From contig JAHAYB010000223.1 of assembly GCA_018384835.1 (NCBI GenBank), positions 1 through 7,422 on the forward strand: a stretch of 7,422 bases of DNA, given 5' to 3'. The notes under the pieces are model-generated. The model was not told where the DNA came from. It searched no databases and saw only the letters and a list, made by a program, of their open reading frames with translations. Positions 1 to 6,925 of the stretch are shown in pieces. The translations under genes were made by a program, and so were the position numbers. Origin of the DNA: Comamonas sp. Lineage in GTDB: Bacteria; Pseudomonadota; Gammaproteobacteria; Burkholderiales; Burkholderiaceae_C. The stretch's first letter is position 1. Each line of letters starts with the position of its first letter.

Positions 1-111
1 TGGAAAATTCAGAAACCTTTGGGGGTAAACCCCTGTAACCGGGAAGTCCTCAGCCAAATGTCAGACAGATGCGCGTTCCGCCTCTGCGCGCTGATCCGCT
101 CACTCAAGGCC

Positions 112-141
112 GCCTTGGCCCTCACAGGAAGGGCCAGAGGC
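112..141 (-). other. Stem-loop just past the dxs stop, possible transcript-end structure
   Basis: Bases 116-122 (TGGCCCT) pair perfectly with 130-136 (AGGGCCA) around a 7-base loop. The stem extends through 112-115 (GCCT) with 138-141 (AGGC) if G137 bulges out, giving about 11 pairs. It sits 3 bases beyond the dxs stop codon. No run of U follows it in the minus-strand direction, so it is not a textbook Rho-independent terminator. It may protect the mRNA 3' end or act with Rho. An overlapping alternative pairing is CAAGGC (105-110) with GCCTTG (112-117). The structure is seen in the sequence; its role is inferred. Confidence 0.35.
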
Positions 142-144
142 GAC

Positions 145-2043
145 TCAGGCCTGCTGCGTCAAAAATCGCGCACGAATCGCGCGCTCCATGCCCGCTTCAT
201 CCAAGCCCTGCAAGGCCATCAGCTTGGCAGGATCGCCATGCTCAATGAAACGATCGGGCAAGCCCAGGTGCAGCAGCGGTACTGTCACGCCTGCCGCCGC
301 CAACGCTTCGGACACTGCTGCGCCCGCACCGCCGGAGATACAGCCGTCTTCGACCGTTACCAACACATCGTGTTGCGCGGCCAACTCCAGCACCAAGGCT
401 TCATCCAGAGGCTTGGCCCAGCGCATATTGGCCACCGTGGCATCCAGTGTCTCCCCCACCTTCAGCGCGGGATACAGCAAGGTGCCAAATGCCAGAATAG
501 CAATACGGGGCTGTGCCGCAGGCTGCTGCGCTTGGCGCACCGCTGTGCTGCGGCGGCGCACCTCGCCCTTACCAAAGGGCAAGGAGGACAAATCATCCAG
601 CACTTCGATGCCCACACCTGCACCACGGGGGTAGCGCACGCACACCGGGTGGTCTTGCTCATGGGCTGTCGTCAGCAGTTGGCGGCATTCGCGCTCATCT
701 GCTGGGGTGGCCATGCTCATGTTGGGAATGCAGCGGACAAAGGCGATGTCATAAGCGCCCGCATGGGTGGCCCCATCTGCGCCCACTAGGCCAGCGCGGT
801 CTAAAGCCAACACCATGGGCAGGTTTTGCAAGGCGACATCGTGAATTAACTGGTCATAAGCGCGTTGCAAGAAGGTGGAGTAAATCGCCACCACCGGCTT
901 GACCCCCTCGCAAGCCATACCGGCGGCAAAGGTGACGGCGTGCTGCTCGGCAATGCCCACGTCGTAATAGCGCTGGGGAAAGCGGCGGTGAAACTCCACC
1001 ATGCCCGAGCCTTCGCGCATGGCGGGGGTGATGCCGACCAGGCGCTCATCCTGCGCTGCCATATCGCACAGCCATTGGCCAAACACCTGGGTAAATGTGG
1101 GTTTGGGCGCGGTGGCAGGCTTGGTGATGCCGACTTGCGGGTCAAACTTGCCTGGGCCGTGGTAGGTAATGGGGTCATGCTCGGCGCGGGCGTAACCCTT
1201 GCCTTTTTTGGTGACGATGTGCAGAAACTGCGAGCCTTCCAACTGGCGGATATTTTCCAGTGTGGGAATGAGCGAATCCAAATCGTGCCCATCAATAGGC
1301 CCAATGTAGTTAAAGCCAAAATTCTCAAATAGTGTGGCCGGAACCACCATGCCCTTGGCGTGCTGTTCTAGGCGTTTGGCCAGCTCTAGCAGGGGCGGTA
1401 CGTTTTTCAGCACGTTTTTTCCCACATTGCGAGCGGTGGCGTAGAACTGCCCGCTCATCAACTGCGCCAAATAGCGGTTCAGCGCCCCTACGGGGGGGCT
1501 GATGCTCATATCGTTGTCGTTGAGAATCACCAGCAGATTGCCGTCCAGCACACCGGCGTTGTTCATGGCTTCAAAGGCCATGCCAGCGGTCATTGCGCCA
1601 TCACCAATCACAGCAATAGCGTGGCGTTTTTCGCCCTTGCGCTTGGCCGCCATCGCCATGCCCAAAGCGGCAGAAATGCTGGTGGAAGAATGCGCTGTGC
1701 CAAAGGTGTCGTAAAGGCTTTCGCTGCGCAGCGGAAAGCCAGAAATACCGCCCAACTGGCGCAGGGTGGCCATGCGCTCGCGCCGCCCCGTGAGGATTTT
1801 GTGCGGATAGGTTTGGTGCCCCACATCCCAAACGATACGGTCATGCGGGGTGTTGAACACATAGTGCAGCGCCACCGTCAGCTCTACCGTGCCCAGGTTG
1901 GAGCTTAAATGCCCACCGGTTTGGGAGACGCTATCGAGCACATAGGCGCGTAGCTCATCGGCCAGCGGGTGCAGTTGCGCACGGGCGAGCTTGCGCAGGT
2001 CGGCGGGGTCATCAATCGTCTGCAAAAGGGGATAGGTATTCAT
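145..2043 (-). CDS. dxs: 1-deoxy-D-xylulose-5-phosphate synthase (Dxs)
   Basis: Dxs condenses pyruvate with glyceraldehyde 3-phosphate, using thiamine diphosphate and Mg2+, to give 1-deoxy-D-xylulose 5-phosphate. This is the first step of the MEP isoprenoid pathway and also feeds thiamine and pyridoxal synthesis in the cytoplasm. The 632-residue product is close to the usual family length of about 620. Visible family marks are GGH at 43-45 (His45), the thiamine diphosphate motif GDG at 147-149 ending at Asn177 in LNDNDMSIS, the catalytic Glu366 in [12 protein letters not shown], and GATHAG with His427. The C-terminal transketolase-like domain carries EDG and GGAGAAV. An in-frame ATG at 2139 would overlap ispA and add 32 low-complexity Pro/Ser/Ala residues unlike Dxs, so the ATG at 2043 is preferred; no clear Shine-Dalgarno precedes either. 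It lies 76 bases after ispA and is probably co-transcribed with it. The ending in TGA is intact. Confidence 0.97.
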   Translation of the reverse strand: MNTYPLLQTIDDPADLRKLARAQLHPLADELRAYVLDSVSQTGGHLSSNLGTVELTVALHYVFNTPHDRIVWDVGHQTYPHKILTGRRERMATLRQLGGISGFPLRSESLYDTFGTAHSSTSISAALGMAMAAKRKGEKRHAIAVIGDGAMTAGMAFEAMNNAGVLDGNLLVILNDNDMSISPPVGALNRYLAQLMSGQFYATARNVGKNVLKNVPPLLELAKRLEQHAKGMVVPATLFENFGFNYIGPIDGHDLDSLIPTLENIRQLEGSQFLHIVTKKGKGYARAEHDPITYHGPGKFDPQVGITKPATAPKPTFTQVFGQWLCDMAAQDERLVGITPAMREGSGMVEFHRRFPQRYYDVGIAEQHAVTFAAGMACEGVKPVVAIYSTFLQRAYDQLIHDVALQNLPMVLALDRAGLVGADGATHAGAYDIAFVRCIPNMSMATPADERECRQLLTTAHEQDHPVCVRYPRGAGVGIEVLDDLSSLPFGKGEVRRRSTAVRQAQQPAAQPRIAILAFGTLLYPALKVGETLDATVANMRWAKPLDEALVLELAAQHDVLVTVEDGCISGGAGAAVSEALAAAGVTVPLLHLGLPDRFIEHGDPAKLMALQGLDEAGMERAIRARFLTQQA

Positions 2044-2119
2044 GGGCTGAAAGCGCACTGCAAAGCAGGCAAGTCGGGTCTGTGGCGAGGCTGATGATGA
2101 GGGAGAAGGTGGCGGGGCT

Positions 2120-3034
2120 TTAGTGGCTGCGCTGCACAAGCTGCTGCGCTAATGCCTGCAAGACATGGGCTTGTGCGCCCAGGCCGCTGCTGGCTAAGGC
2201 GCTGCTGGCCTCTTCATACAGCGATTGCGCCAGGGCTTTTGCGCCCTCCAGCCCCAGCAGGGCGACATAGGTGGGCTTGTCGTTGGCGGCATCTTTGCCG
2301 GGGGTTTTGCCCAGGGTGGCGGCATCGGCCACCACATCCAGCACATCGTCCACTACCTGAAACGCCAGCCCCAGGGCTTGGCCATAGCGCAGCAAGGCGG
2401 CCTGAGCAGCGGCATCGGCCTGGCCGCAGGCTGCGCCCAGTAGCACGCTGGCTTCTAGCAACGCGCCGGTTTTCAGGCGGTGCATTTGGCGCAGCTGCGC
2501 TTCGTCCAGGCGCTGGCCTACGCTGGCTAGGTCAATAGCCTGGCCGCCAGCCATGCCTTGCGCACCCGCTGCCCGCGCCAAAATGCGGCAGAGCTGGGCT
2601 TGCATGGCAGGGGGGATGCTGTCGGCAGCATCAGCAGCAGAATCTGGCGTAAGCAGTTCAAAGGCTTGCGCCTGCAAGGCATCACCGGCCAGCAGCGCTT
2701 GCGCCTCGCCAAACTGCACATGCACGGTGGGCTTGCCACGGCGCAGGCTGTCGTTGTCCATACAGGGCATATCGTCATGCACCAGGGAGTAGGCATGAAT
2801 CAGCTCCACCGCACAGGCAGCGCGTAAGGCCGCTGGCGGGTGGCCGCCCACGGCCTGGGCAGCGGCCAGCACCAGCAAGGGGCGCAAGCGCTTACCGCCA
2901 TCAAGCACTGCGTAGCGCATGGCCTGCCCCAAACCGGCGGGGGCATCCATGCCCACCCACTGCTCTAGCGCCTGCTCTATGGCTTGGCGCTGTTGCCCTG
3001 CCCACGAAGAAAAATCAAAAGAAGAAGCGTCCAT
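2120..3034 (-). CDS. ispA: Farnesyl diphosphate synthase (geranyltranstransferase, IspA)
   Basis: IspA is a cytoplasmic short-chain trans-prenyltransferase. It adds isopentenyl diphosphate to dimethylallyl and then geranyl diphosphate to make farnesyl diphosphate, the precursor of ubiquinone side chains and undecaprenyl phosphate. The 304-residue product fits the family (about 300). In order it shows GGKRLRP at 46-52, which binds diphosphate; the first aspartate-rich motif DDMPCMD at 87-93, followed by LRRGKPT; KTG at 188-190; and the second aspartate-rich motif DDVLD at 229-233, preceded by FQVV. The DDxxxxD spacing of the first motif is typical of bacterial FPP synthases. The start at 3034 gives a normal N-terminus, with only a weak AGG upstream. 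The stop is TAA. It is followed by dxs, the next gene used in the same pathway, and preceded by rmuC rather than the xseB expected in many relatives. Longer-chain activity cannot be excluded from sequence alone. Confidence 0.95.
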   Translation of the reverse strand: MDASSFDFSSWAGQQRQAIEQALEQWVGMDAPAGLGQAMRYAVLDGGKRLRPLLVLAAAQAVGGHPPAALRAACAVELIHAYSLVHDDMPCMDNDSLRRGKPTVHVQFGEAQALLAGDALQAQAFELLTPDSAADAADSIPPAMQAQLCRILARAAGAQGMAGGQAIDLASVGQRLDEAQLRQMHRLKTGALLEASVLLGAACGQADAAAQAALLRYGQALGLAFQVVDDVLDVVADAATLGKTPGKDAANDKPTYVALLGLEGAKALAQSLYEEASSALASSGLGAQAHVLQALAQQLVQRSH

Positions 3035-3137
3035 TGGCCTGTGCCTATGCTTATGCCTATTGCGCCGGTGTGGCAGCGCTGAGGAAAAAGCCCGATTCTA
3101 GGCCGATGCACCTGGCAGCCGAGGGAGATGCCCTGCT

Positions 3138-4823
3138 TCAAGCATCATCGTCGGCCTGTTGCGCTGGCGCTAGAGGGCTGTTGAGGGCGGGCGTATCAGC
3201 TGCATCCGCCACGGGCAATTCCTGCACATCGCGCAGCTTGCGCTCTATAGCGCGGGTGCGCACGCCGACTTGCTCGAACTTCTTAGCAGCGGCATCAATG
3301 GATTTGCGTGTGGCCTCTACCGCATCGCCAAACTTGGCAAACTCGGTTTTGACTTGCCCCAGCACGCCCCAGACTTCAGAAGAGCGCTTTTCAATCGCCA
3401 GCGTCTTAAAGCCCATTTGCAGGCTGTTGAGCATGGCGGCCAGATTGGCCGGGCCGGTAATCATGACGCGGTGTTCGTTTTGCACGGCTTCTACCAAGCC
3501 GGGGCGGCGCATGGCCTCGGCAAATAGGCTTTCGGTGGCGAGGTAGAGCAGCGCAAAATCGGTGGTGTGCGGCGGCGCAAGGTATTTGCTGTGGATTCTT
3601 TTGGCCTCTAGGCGGATGGAGGCTTCAAACGCCCGGCCTGCGGCCTCGGTGGCGGCTTTGTCGGCGGCTTCTTGCGCATCTAGCAGGCGCTGGTAATGCT
3701 CGACGGGGTATTTGGCATCAATGGGCAGCCAGACGGGTTGTTCCTCGCGCTTACCCGGTAGGCGAATGGCGTATTCCACCAAGGCATCGCTGCCGGGTAC
3801 GGTTTTGACGTTTTGCGCGTATTGCTCGGGAGTCAGCACGTTGTCGATGATGGCTCCCAGCTGCATTTCGCCCCAGGTGCCTCGGGTTTTGACGTTGGTC
3901 ATCACGCGCTTTAAGTCGCCCACACTGCCCGCCAGGGTTTGCATTTCGCCCAAACCTTGGTGGACTTGCTCTAGGCGCTCGCTCACTAGCTTGAAGGATT
4001 CGCCCAGGCGCTGCTCCAGCGTGGCGTGTAGTTTTTCATCAACGGTGCGGCGCATACGCTCTAGCTGCTCGGCGTTGTCTTGCTGGATGGCGGCTAGGCG
4101 CTGGTTCAAGGCGTTGCGCAGCGCTTCGGCTTGGCCGTGCTGGCTGCTGACTAGGGCTGCCAGTTGCTGGTTGAGCTGGGCGGTATCGGTATCAAGCTGG
4201 GTTTTGAGCGCGGCAGACATGGCCGTCAGTTGCACGTGCAGGTCGTTTTTCAGGGAGTCCAACGTGCCGCGTGTGCTGGCTGAGAGTGCCTCAAATCGCT
4301 CTTGGATGCGCTCATTGAGCTGCTGGGCGTTGCCCGCCAGTGCCTCACGCGATTGCGCGTTTTCAGACAGTAGGCTGTGCGCCGTCTCTTGCAACTGCTG
4401 GCGAAAGGCGGCCAGCGCGTCGGCCTGCTCTTTGCGCCCTTGGGCTGCGTCTTGGCTGGCGCTGTGGCGCGATTGCCCCAGGTGCTGCTCTAGCTGGGTT
4501 TGGAGTTGGGCAAACGCCGCTTGCAACTCGCTGCGGTTAGCGCGTGCTTCTTGGGCGGCCTGGCCTAGGCGCTCATCGAGCAGGCTGTGGGTTTGACCGC
4601 CCAAGGCTTGCAGGTGCTGGCCAAGGTTGCCTAGGCTGCCCTCGTTTTTCGCCATGGCCAGTTGTGTGGCTTGGGCGGCGGCCTCTAGCGCTTGCAGGCG
4701 CTGCGGCCAGTCGGGCGGCAGCGTAATTTGCAGGCGCGGGCGGCGCAGCAATAGCACGGTCAGTAGTAGCAAGCCCACCAGCAGTAGGCTAAGGACGATA
4801 AAAAGCAGGTTCTCAACAGTCAT
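3138..4823 (-). CDS. rmuC: DNA recombination protein RmuC
   Basis: RmuC-family proteins limit recombination and inversion at short inverted repeats. The biochemical activity is not settled, but the core has been compared with the restriction-endonuclease fold. The 561-residue product starts with a membrane anchor at about residues 5-26, all Leu/Val/Ile, followed by RRPR. A long coiled-coil region rich in Gln, Ala, Glu and Leu runs from about 40 to 300. The conserved RmuC core then begins with GTWGE at 315-319 and continues through WLPIDAKYPVEHY, where Asp369-Ala-Lys371 fits an [D/E]xK nuclease signature. After that come DFALLYLATESLFAEA, VMITGPANLAAMLNS and KRSSEVWGVLGQVKTEF. The C-terminal tail is Ala/Asp-rich and poorly conserved in appearance. 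The start at 4823 is supported by the membrane segment directly after it, although no Shine-Dalgarno is seen. Leucine is often encoded by CTA, including four times in the membrane segment. It lies between a peptide-binding protein gene and ispA. Confidence 0.95.
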   Translation of the reverse strand: MTVENLLFIVLSLLLVGLLLLTVLLLRRPRLQITLPPDWPQRLQALEAAAQATQLAMAKNEGSLGNLGQHLQALGGQTHSLLDERLGQAAQEARANRSELQAAFAQLQTQLEQHLGQSRHSASQDAAQGRKEQADALAAFRQQLQETAHSLLSENAQSREALAGNAQQLNERIQERFEALSASTRGTLDSLKNDLHVQLTAMSAALKTQLDTDTAQLNQQLAALVSSQHGQAEALRNALNQRLAAIQQDNAEQLERMRRTVDEKLHATLEQRLGESFKLVSERLEQVHQGLGEMQTLAGSVGDLKRVMTNVKTRGTWGEMQLGAIIDNVLTPEQYAQNVKTVPGSDALVEYAIRLPGKREEQPVWLPIDAKYPVEHYQRLLDAQEAADKAATEAAGRAFEASIRLEAKRIHSKYLAPPHTTDFALLYLATESLFAEAMRRPGLVEAVQNEHRVMITGPANLAAMLNSLQMGFKTLAIEKRSSEVWGVLGQVKTEFAKFGDAVEATRKSIDAAAKKFEQVGVRTRAIERKLRDVQELPVADAADTPALNSPLAPAQQADDDA

Positions 4824-4878
4824 GGCTGGGCATCATACGGGCGGGTTTTGGAGGGTGTTGCTTTGGGCATATTCGCGC

Positions 4879-6714
4879 TCACTCAGGCTTCGCCCACCAG
4901 GTATCCATCACCCAGCCTTCGCCATTGGAGTAAGGCGGCAGCACTTGCGGCCTCTCCAAGCGCCAAGCGTTGTAGGCCATGCGGTGGGTGCTGGCGTACC
5001 ACTGGGGAATCAGGTAATGCTCGTGGGCAATGGTGCGCTCTAGGGCGTGGCAAGCGGGTAATAGTTCTTGCGGCGTTTGGGCGCTGACGATGGCGCTAAT
5101 AAAGGCATCGACCGCCGGATTTTTTACGCCAGGGAAGTTGCCGGAGTCTTCTTGATCGGCGGCTTGGCTGCCAAATAAATCGGCCAGTTCCTGCCCCGGA
5201 TTATTCGTGCCCTGATAGGCGATAGTGGTGATGTCGAAATCAAACTTTTGCAAGCGTTGCTGGTACAGGGCGAAATCGACAGCGCGGTAATTGAGGCGTA
5301 TGCCCAGTTTTTCCAGATTGCGCTGCCACGGGGCAACCACGCGCTGACCGCCCTCGTTGCTATCCAGATATTCCAGCACCAGCGCTTGGCCTTGGGCGTT
5401 GCGTAGCACGCCGCCCTGCACCGTCCAACCCGCTTCTTGCAGCAGAGCACGGGCTTGCAGTAGGTTAGAGCGCAGGCTAGAGGGCGGCTCCGTATTAGGC
5501 GGCACGGTCATTGCGCCAAAAGCGGCGGGCGGCAGCGCTTGCGCGAATGGCTGCATTAGCGTCAATTCTTCGGGGCTGGGGCTGCCCGTGGTTTGGCAGA
5601 GGGTGTTGCCAAAAATGCCATTCACGCGGCGATACGCGCCGTAGAACATTTGGCGATTCATCCATTCGTAATCCAAGGCCAGCCCCAGCGCCTGACGCAC
5701 CCGCCTATCCTGCAAAAACGGGCGGCGGCTATTGAGAATGTAGCTTTGAAACCCCGTCGGCTGCTGATGGGTAAATTCGCCCTTGACCAGCTCGCCCGAT
5801 TTGAACTTTTTGCCATTCACGCGCCGCGCCCAGTCGCCCGCGCTGAAAAAGCGCATCAGGTCGAACTCGCCGGCTTTCAGGGCTTCCAGCTTGGCAGTGT
5901 TGTCCTTGTAAATCTTGACATTGATACGCTCAAAATTGGCCGTGCCTACGCGCACCGGCAGGTTTTTCGCCCAGTAGTTCGGGTCAAGTTCGTAGGTGAT
6001 GTCTTTGCCAAACACCACCTGCCCGATGCGATACGCGCCGCTGCCAATGGGCGGCTGCATCACCACTTGGTCGAAGGGCAGCCCCTCGCCCCAAGCGCGG
6101 CTGAAAATCGGCAGGCTGCCCACGGTGAGCGGCAATTCGCGGTTGGGCGCTTTGAAGTCGAAGCGCACGGTGTGGCTGTCTAGCACCTCTACGCCTTGCA
6201 CCTCCATCAGCATGGTTTTGTAGGTGGGAGAGGTGGCCGCGCCGTTCAGCGTATCGAAGCTGTGCTTGACATCCTCCGCCAGCACTGGGTCGCCATTATG
6301 AAAACGCGCCTCTTTACGCAGACGAAATGTCACCGAAAGACGGTCAGGCGCAACGCTGACATCCTCGGCCAGCAGCCCGTAGCCGGTGGCGGTTTCGTCC
6401 ATGCTGCCAACGAGCAGGCTATCAAACATCAATTGCGACAAATACGCTGGTGCACTGCCCTTGATAGTGAAGGGGTTGTACTTATCAAAGGTAGAAGCGC
6501 GTTGATTGCTGACTAGGCGCAGCTCGCCTCCTTTGGGCGCGTGGGGATTCACGTAGTCAAAATGCGAAAAATCTGCTGGGTATTTGGGCGTACCCCAGAG
6601 GGCGTAGGCGTAATCGGCATAAACCGGCGCAGTGACCGACGCAGTAAAGAGTGCCAAGCAGCCCAGCAAGCCAAAGCGCCTGAGCCGTAGGGGAAAACGA
6701 GAGGTGGTGGGCAT
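4879..6714 (-). CDS. Periplasmic solute-binding protein, family 5 (YejA-like peptide binder)
   Basis: This is an extracellular solute-binding protein of the dipeptide/oligopeptide class that would deliver a ligand, probably peptides, to an inner-membrane ABC transporter. From the ATG at 6714 the protein is 611 residues. A Sec signal peptide has basic residues at 6-13, a hydrophobic stretch at 14-29 and likely cleavage after VYA at 31-33, leaving DYAYALWG at the mature N-terminus. The family 5 signature is LRKEARFHNGDPVLAEDV around 131-149. The C-terminal WYASTHRMAYN and DTWW resemble YejA and other microcin C/oligopeptide binders. Mature cysteines at 373 and 555 could form a disulfide. An upstream in-frame ATG at 6774 would put 20 extra residues before the signal peptide and lies inside a candidate -10 element, so 6714 is preferred. 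No permease or ATPase genes are adjacent, so the protein is an orphan here. The ligand cannot be told from sequence. Confidence 0.9.
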   Translation of the reverse strand: MPTTSRFPLRLRRFGLLGCLALFTASVTAPVYADYAYALWGTPKYPADFSHFDYVNPHAPKGGELRLVSNQRASTFDKYNPFTIKGSAPAYLSQLMFDSLLVGSMDETATGYGLLAEDVSVAPDRLSVTFRLRKEARFHNGDPVLAEDVKHSFDTLNGAATSPTYKTMLMEVQGVEVLDSHTVRFDFKAPNRELPLTVGSLPIFSRAWGEGLPFDQVVMQPPIGSGAYRIGQVVFGKDITYELDPNYWAKNLPVRVGTANFERINVKIYKDNTAKLEALKAGEFDLMRFFSAGDWARRVNGKKFKSGELVKGEFTHQQPTGFQSYILNSRRPFLQDRRVRQALGLALDYEWMNRQMFYGAYRRVNGIFGNTLCQTTGSPSPEELTLMQPFAQALPPAAFGAMTVPPNTEPPSSLRSNLLQARALLQEAGWTVQGGVLRNAQGQALVLEYLDSNEGGQRVVAPWQRNLEKLGIRLNYRAVDFALYQQRLQKFDFDITTIAYQGTNNPGQELADLFGSQAADQEDSGNFPGVKNPAVDAFISAIVSAQTPQELLPACHALERTIAHEHYLIPQWYASTHRMAYNAWRLERPQVLPPYSNGEGWVMDTWWAKPE

Positions 6715-6772
6715 GGGGGTGATAGAGCAGTGGAGAGAGAGCCTTGGAGGGGAAGAATACCGCCTAGCCCTC

Positions 6773-6802
6773 ATGATAATTGGAGGCGAAAAAACGGGTA
6801 AA
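6773..6802 (-). promoter_or_regulatory. Candidate sigma-70 promoter for the minus-strand gene cluster
   Basis: Read on the minus strand, TTTACC (6802-6797, 4 of 6 matches to TTGACA) is followed after 18 bases by TATCAT (6778-6773, 5 of 6 matches to TATAAT). This would start a transcript near 6766 with a leader of about 50 bases before the ATG at 6714. It would serve the solute-binding protein gene and perhaps rmuC, ispA and dxs. The match is by eye and the 18-base spacer is slightly long, so it remains a candidate. Confidence 0.35.
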
Positions 6803-6812
6803 CTGTAGCGCT

Positions 6813-6880
6813 ATAACTAATAACTAGGCAGATATCCAGCCAGTATTTTTTTGGATAATGTAAGTTATGGCTTAGTTATT
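6813..6880. repeat. Tandem heptamer with inverted copy in the divergent intergenic region
   Basis: ATAACTA occurs twice in tandem at 6813-6819 and 6820-6826. Its reverse complement TAGTTAT is at 6873-6879, and a near copy AAGTTAT is at 6862-6868. The outer arms 6819-6829 and 6870-6880 match as an inverted repeat at 10 of 11 positions across a 40-base gap. A nested pair TATCCA (6833-6838) and TGGATA (6852-6857) lies between them. The position between divergent genes suggests a regulator-binding region. A very weak plus-strand promoter (TTAGTT 6872-6877, 16 bases, TTTAAT 6894-6899) would place its -35 inside the right arm. The repeats are seen directly; the operator role is inferred, and such A+T-rich DNA gives short matches easily. 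Confidence 0.5.
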
Positions 6881-6914
6881 TGTTTGTAAATTCTTTAATA
6901 CATTTATCATTTAT

Positions 6915-6918
6915 GGAG
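6915..6918 (+). promoter_or_regulatory. Ribosome-binding site for the plus-strand gene
   Basis: GGAG lies 7 bases before the ATG at 6926, which is ideal Shine-Dalgarno spacing. It fixes the start of this otherwise unfamiliar gene. It also contrasts with the minus-strand genes of this window, which have weak or no recognisable Shine-Dalgarno. Confidence 0.75.
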
Positions 6919-6925
6919 TATTGAA

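Noticed and set aside
20..35. GGGGGTAAACCCC as a Rho-independent terminator
   Set aside because: The stem is only 4 G-C pairs and no U-run follows in either direction.
1..789. Open plus-strand frame from the window start to 789, antisense to the dxs 3' end
   Set aside because: Its product is rich in Arg, Cys, His and Gln without domain character. It mirrors codons of the clear dxs gene, and it starts at TTG with no ribosome-binding site.
2044..2139. Upstream in-frame ATG for dxs at 2139, overlapping ispA by 20 bases
   Set aside because: The added 32 residues are Pro/Ser/Ala low complexity and absent from Dxs as known. The ATG at 2043 gives normal family length and places His45, Asp148, Asn177 and Glu366 at a constant offset of 4 from the E. 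coli enzyme.
3085..3089. A5 on the plus strand (U5 in rmuC-direction RNA) as a terminator after rmuC
   Set aside because: No convincing G+C-rich stem can be built directly upstream of it on the minus strand.
3712..4596. 294-codon plus-strand open frame
   Set aside because: It is a Ser/Arg/Cys/Trp-rich shadow of the rmuC coiled coil. Long antisense frames are common opposite G+C-rich genes with biased codons.
4832..4837. TATGAT (minus strand) as a -10 for an rmuC promoter
   Set aside because: There is no acceptable -35 at 16-18 bases, and the hexamer lies only 8 bases before the ATG, so the transcript would be nearly leaderless.
5593..6183. 196-codon plus-strand open frame
   Set aside because: It lies wholly antisense to the solute-binding protein gene and shows no start signal or recognisable motif.
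6655..6660. Possible lipobox (LLGC) in the solute-binding protein signal peptide
   Set aside because: Only four hydrophobic residues precede the Cys after the basic region, and Leu at -2 is atypical. A standard signal peptidase I site (VYA) follows at 31-33.
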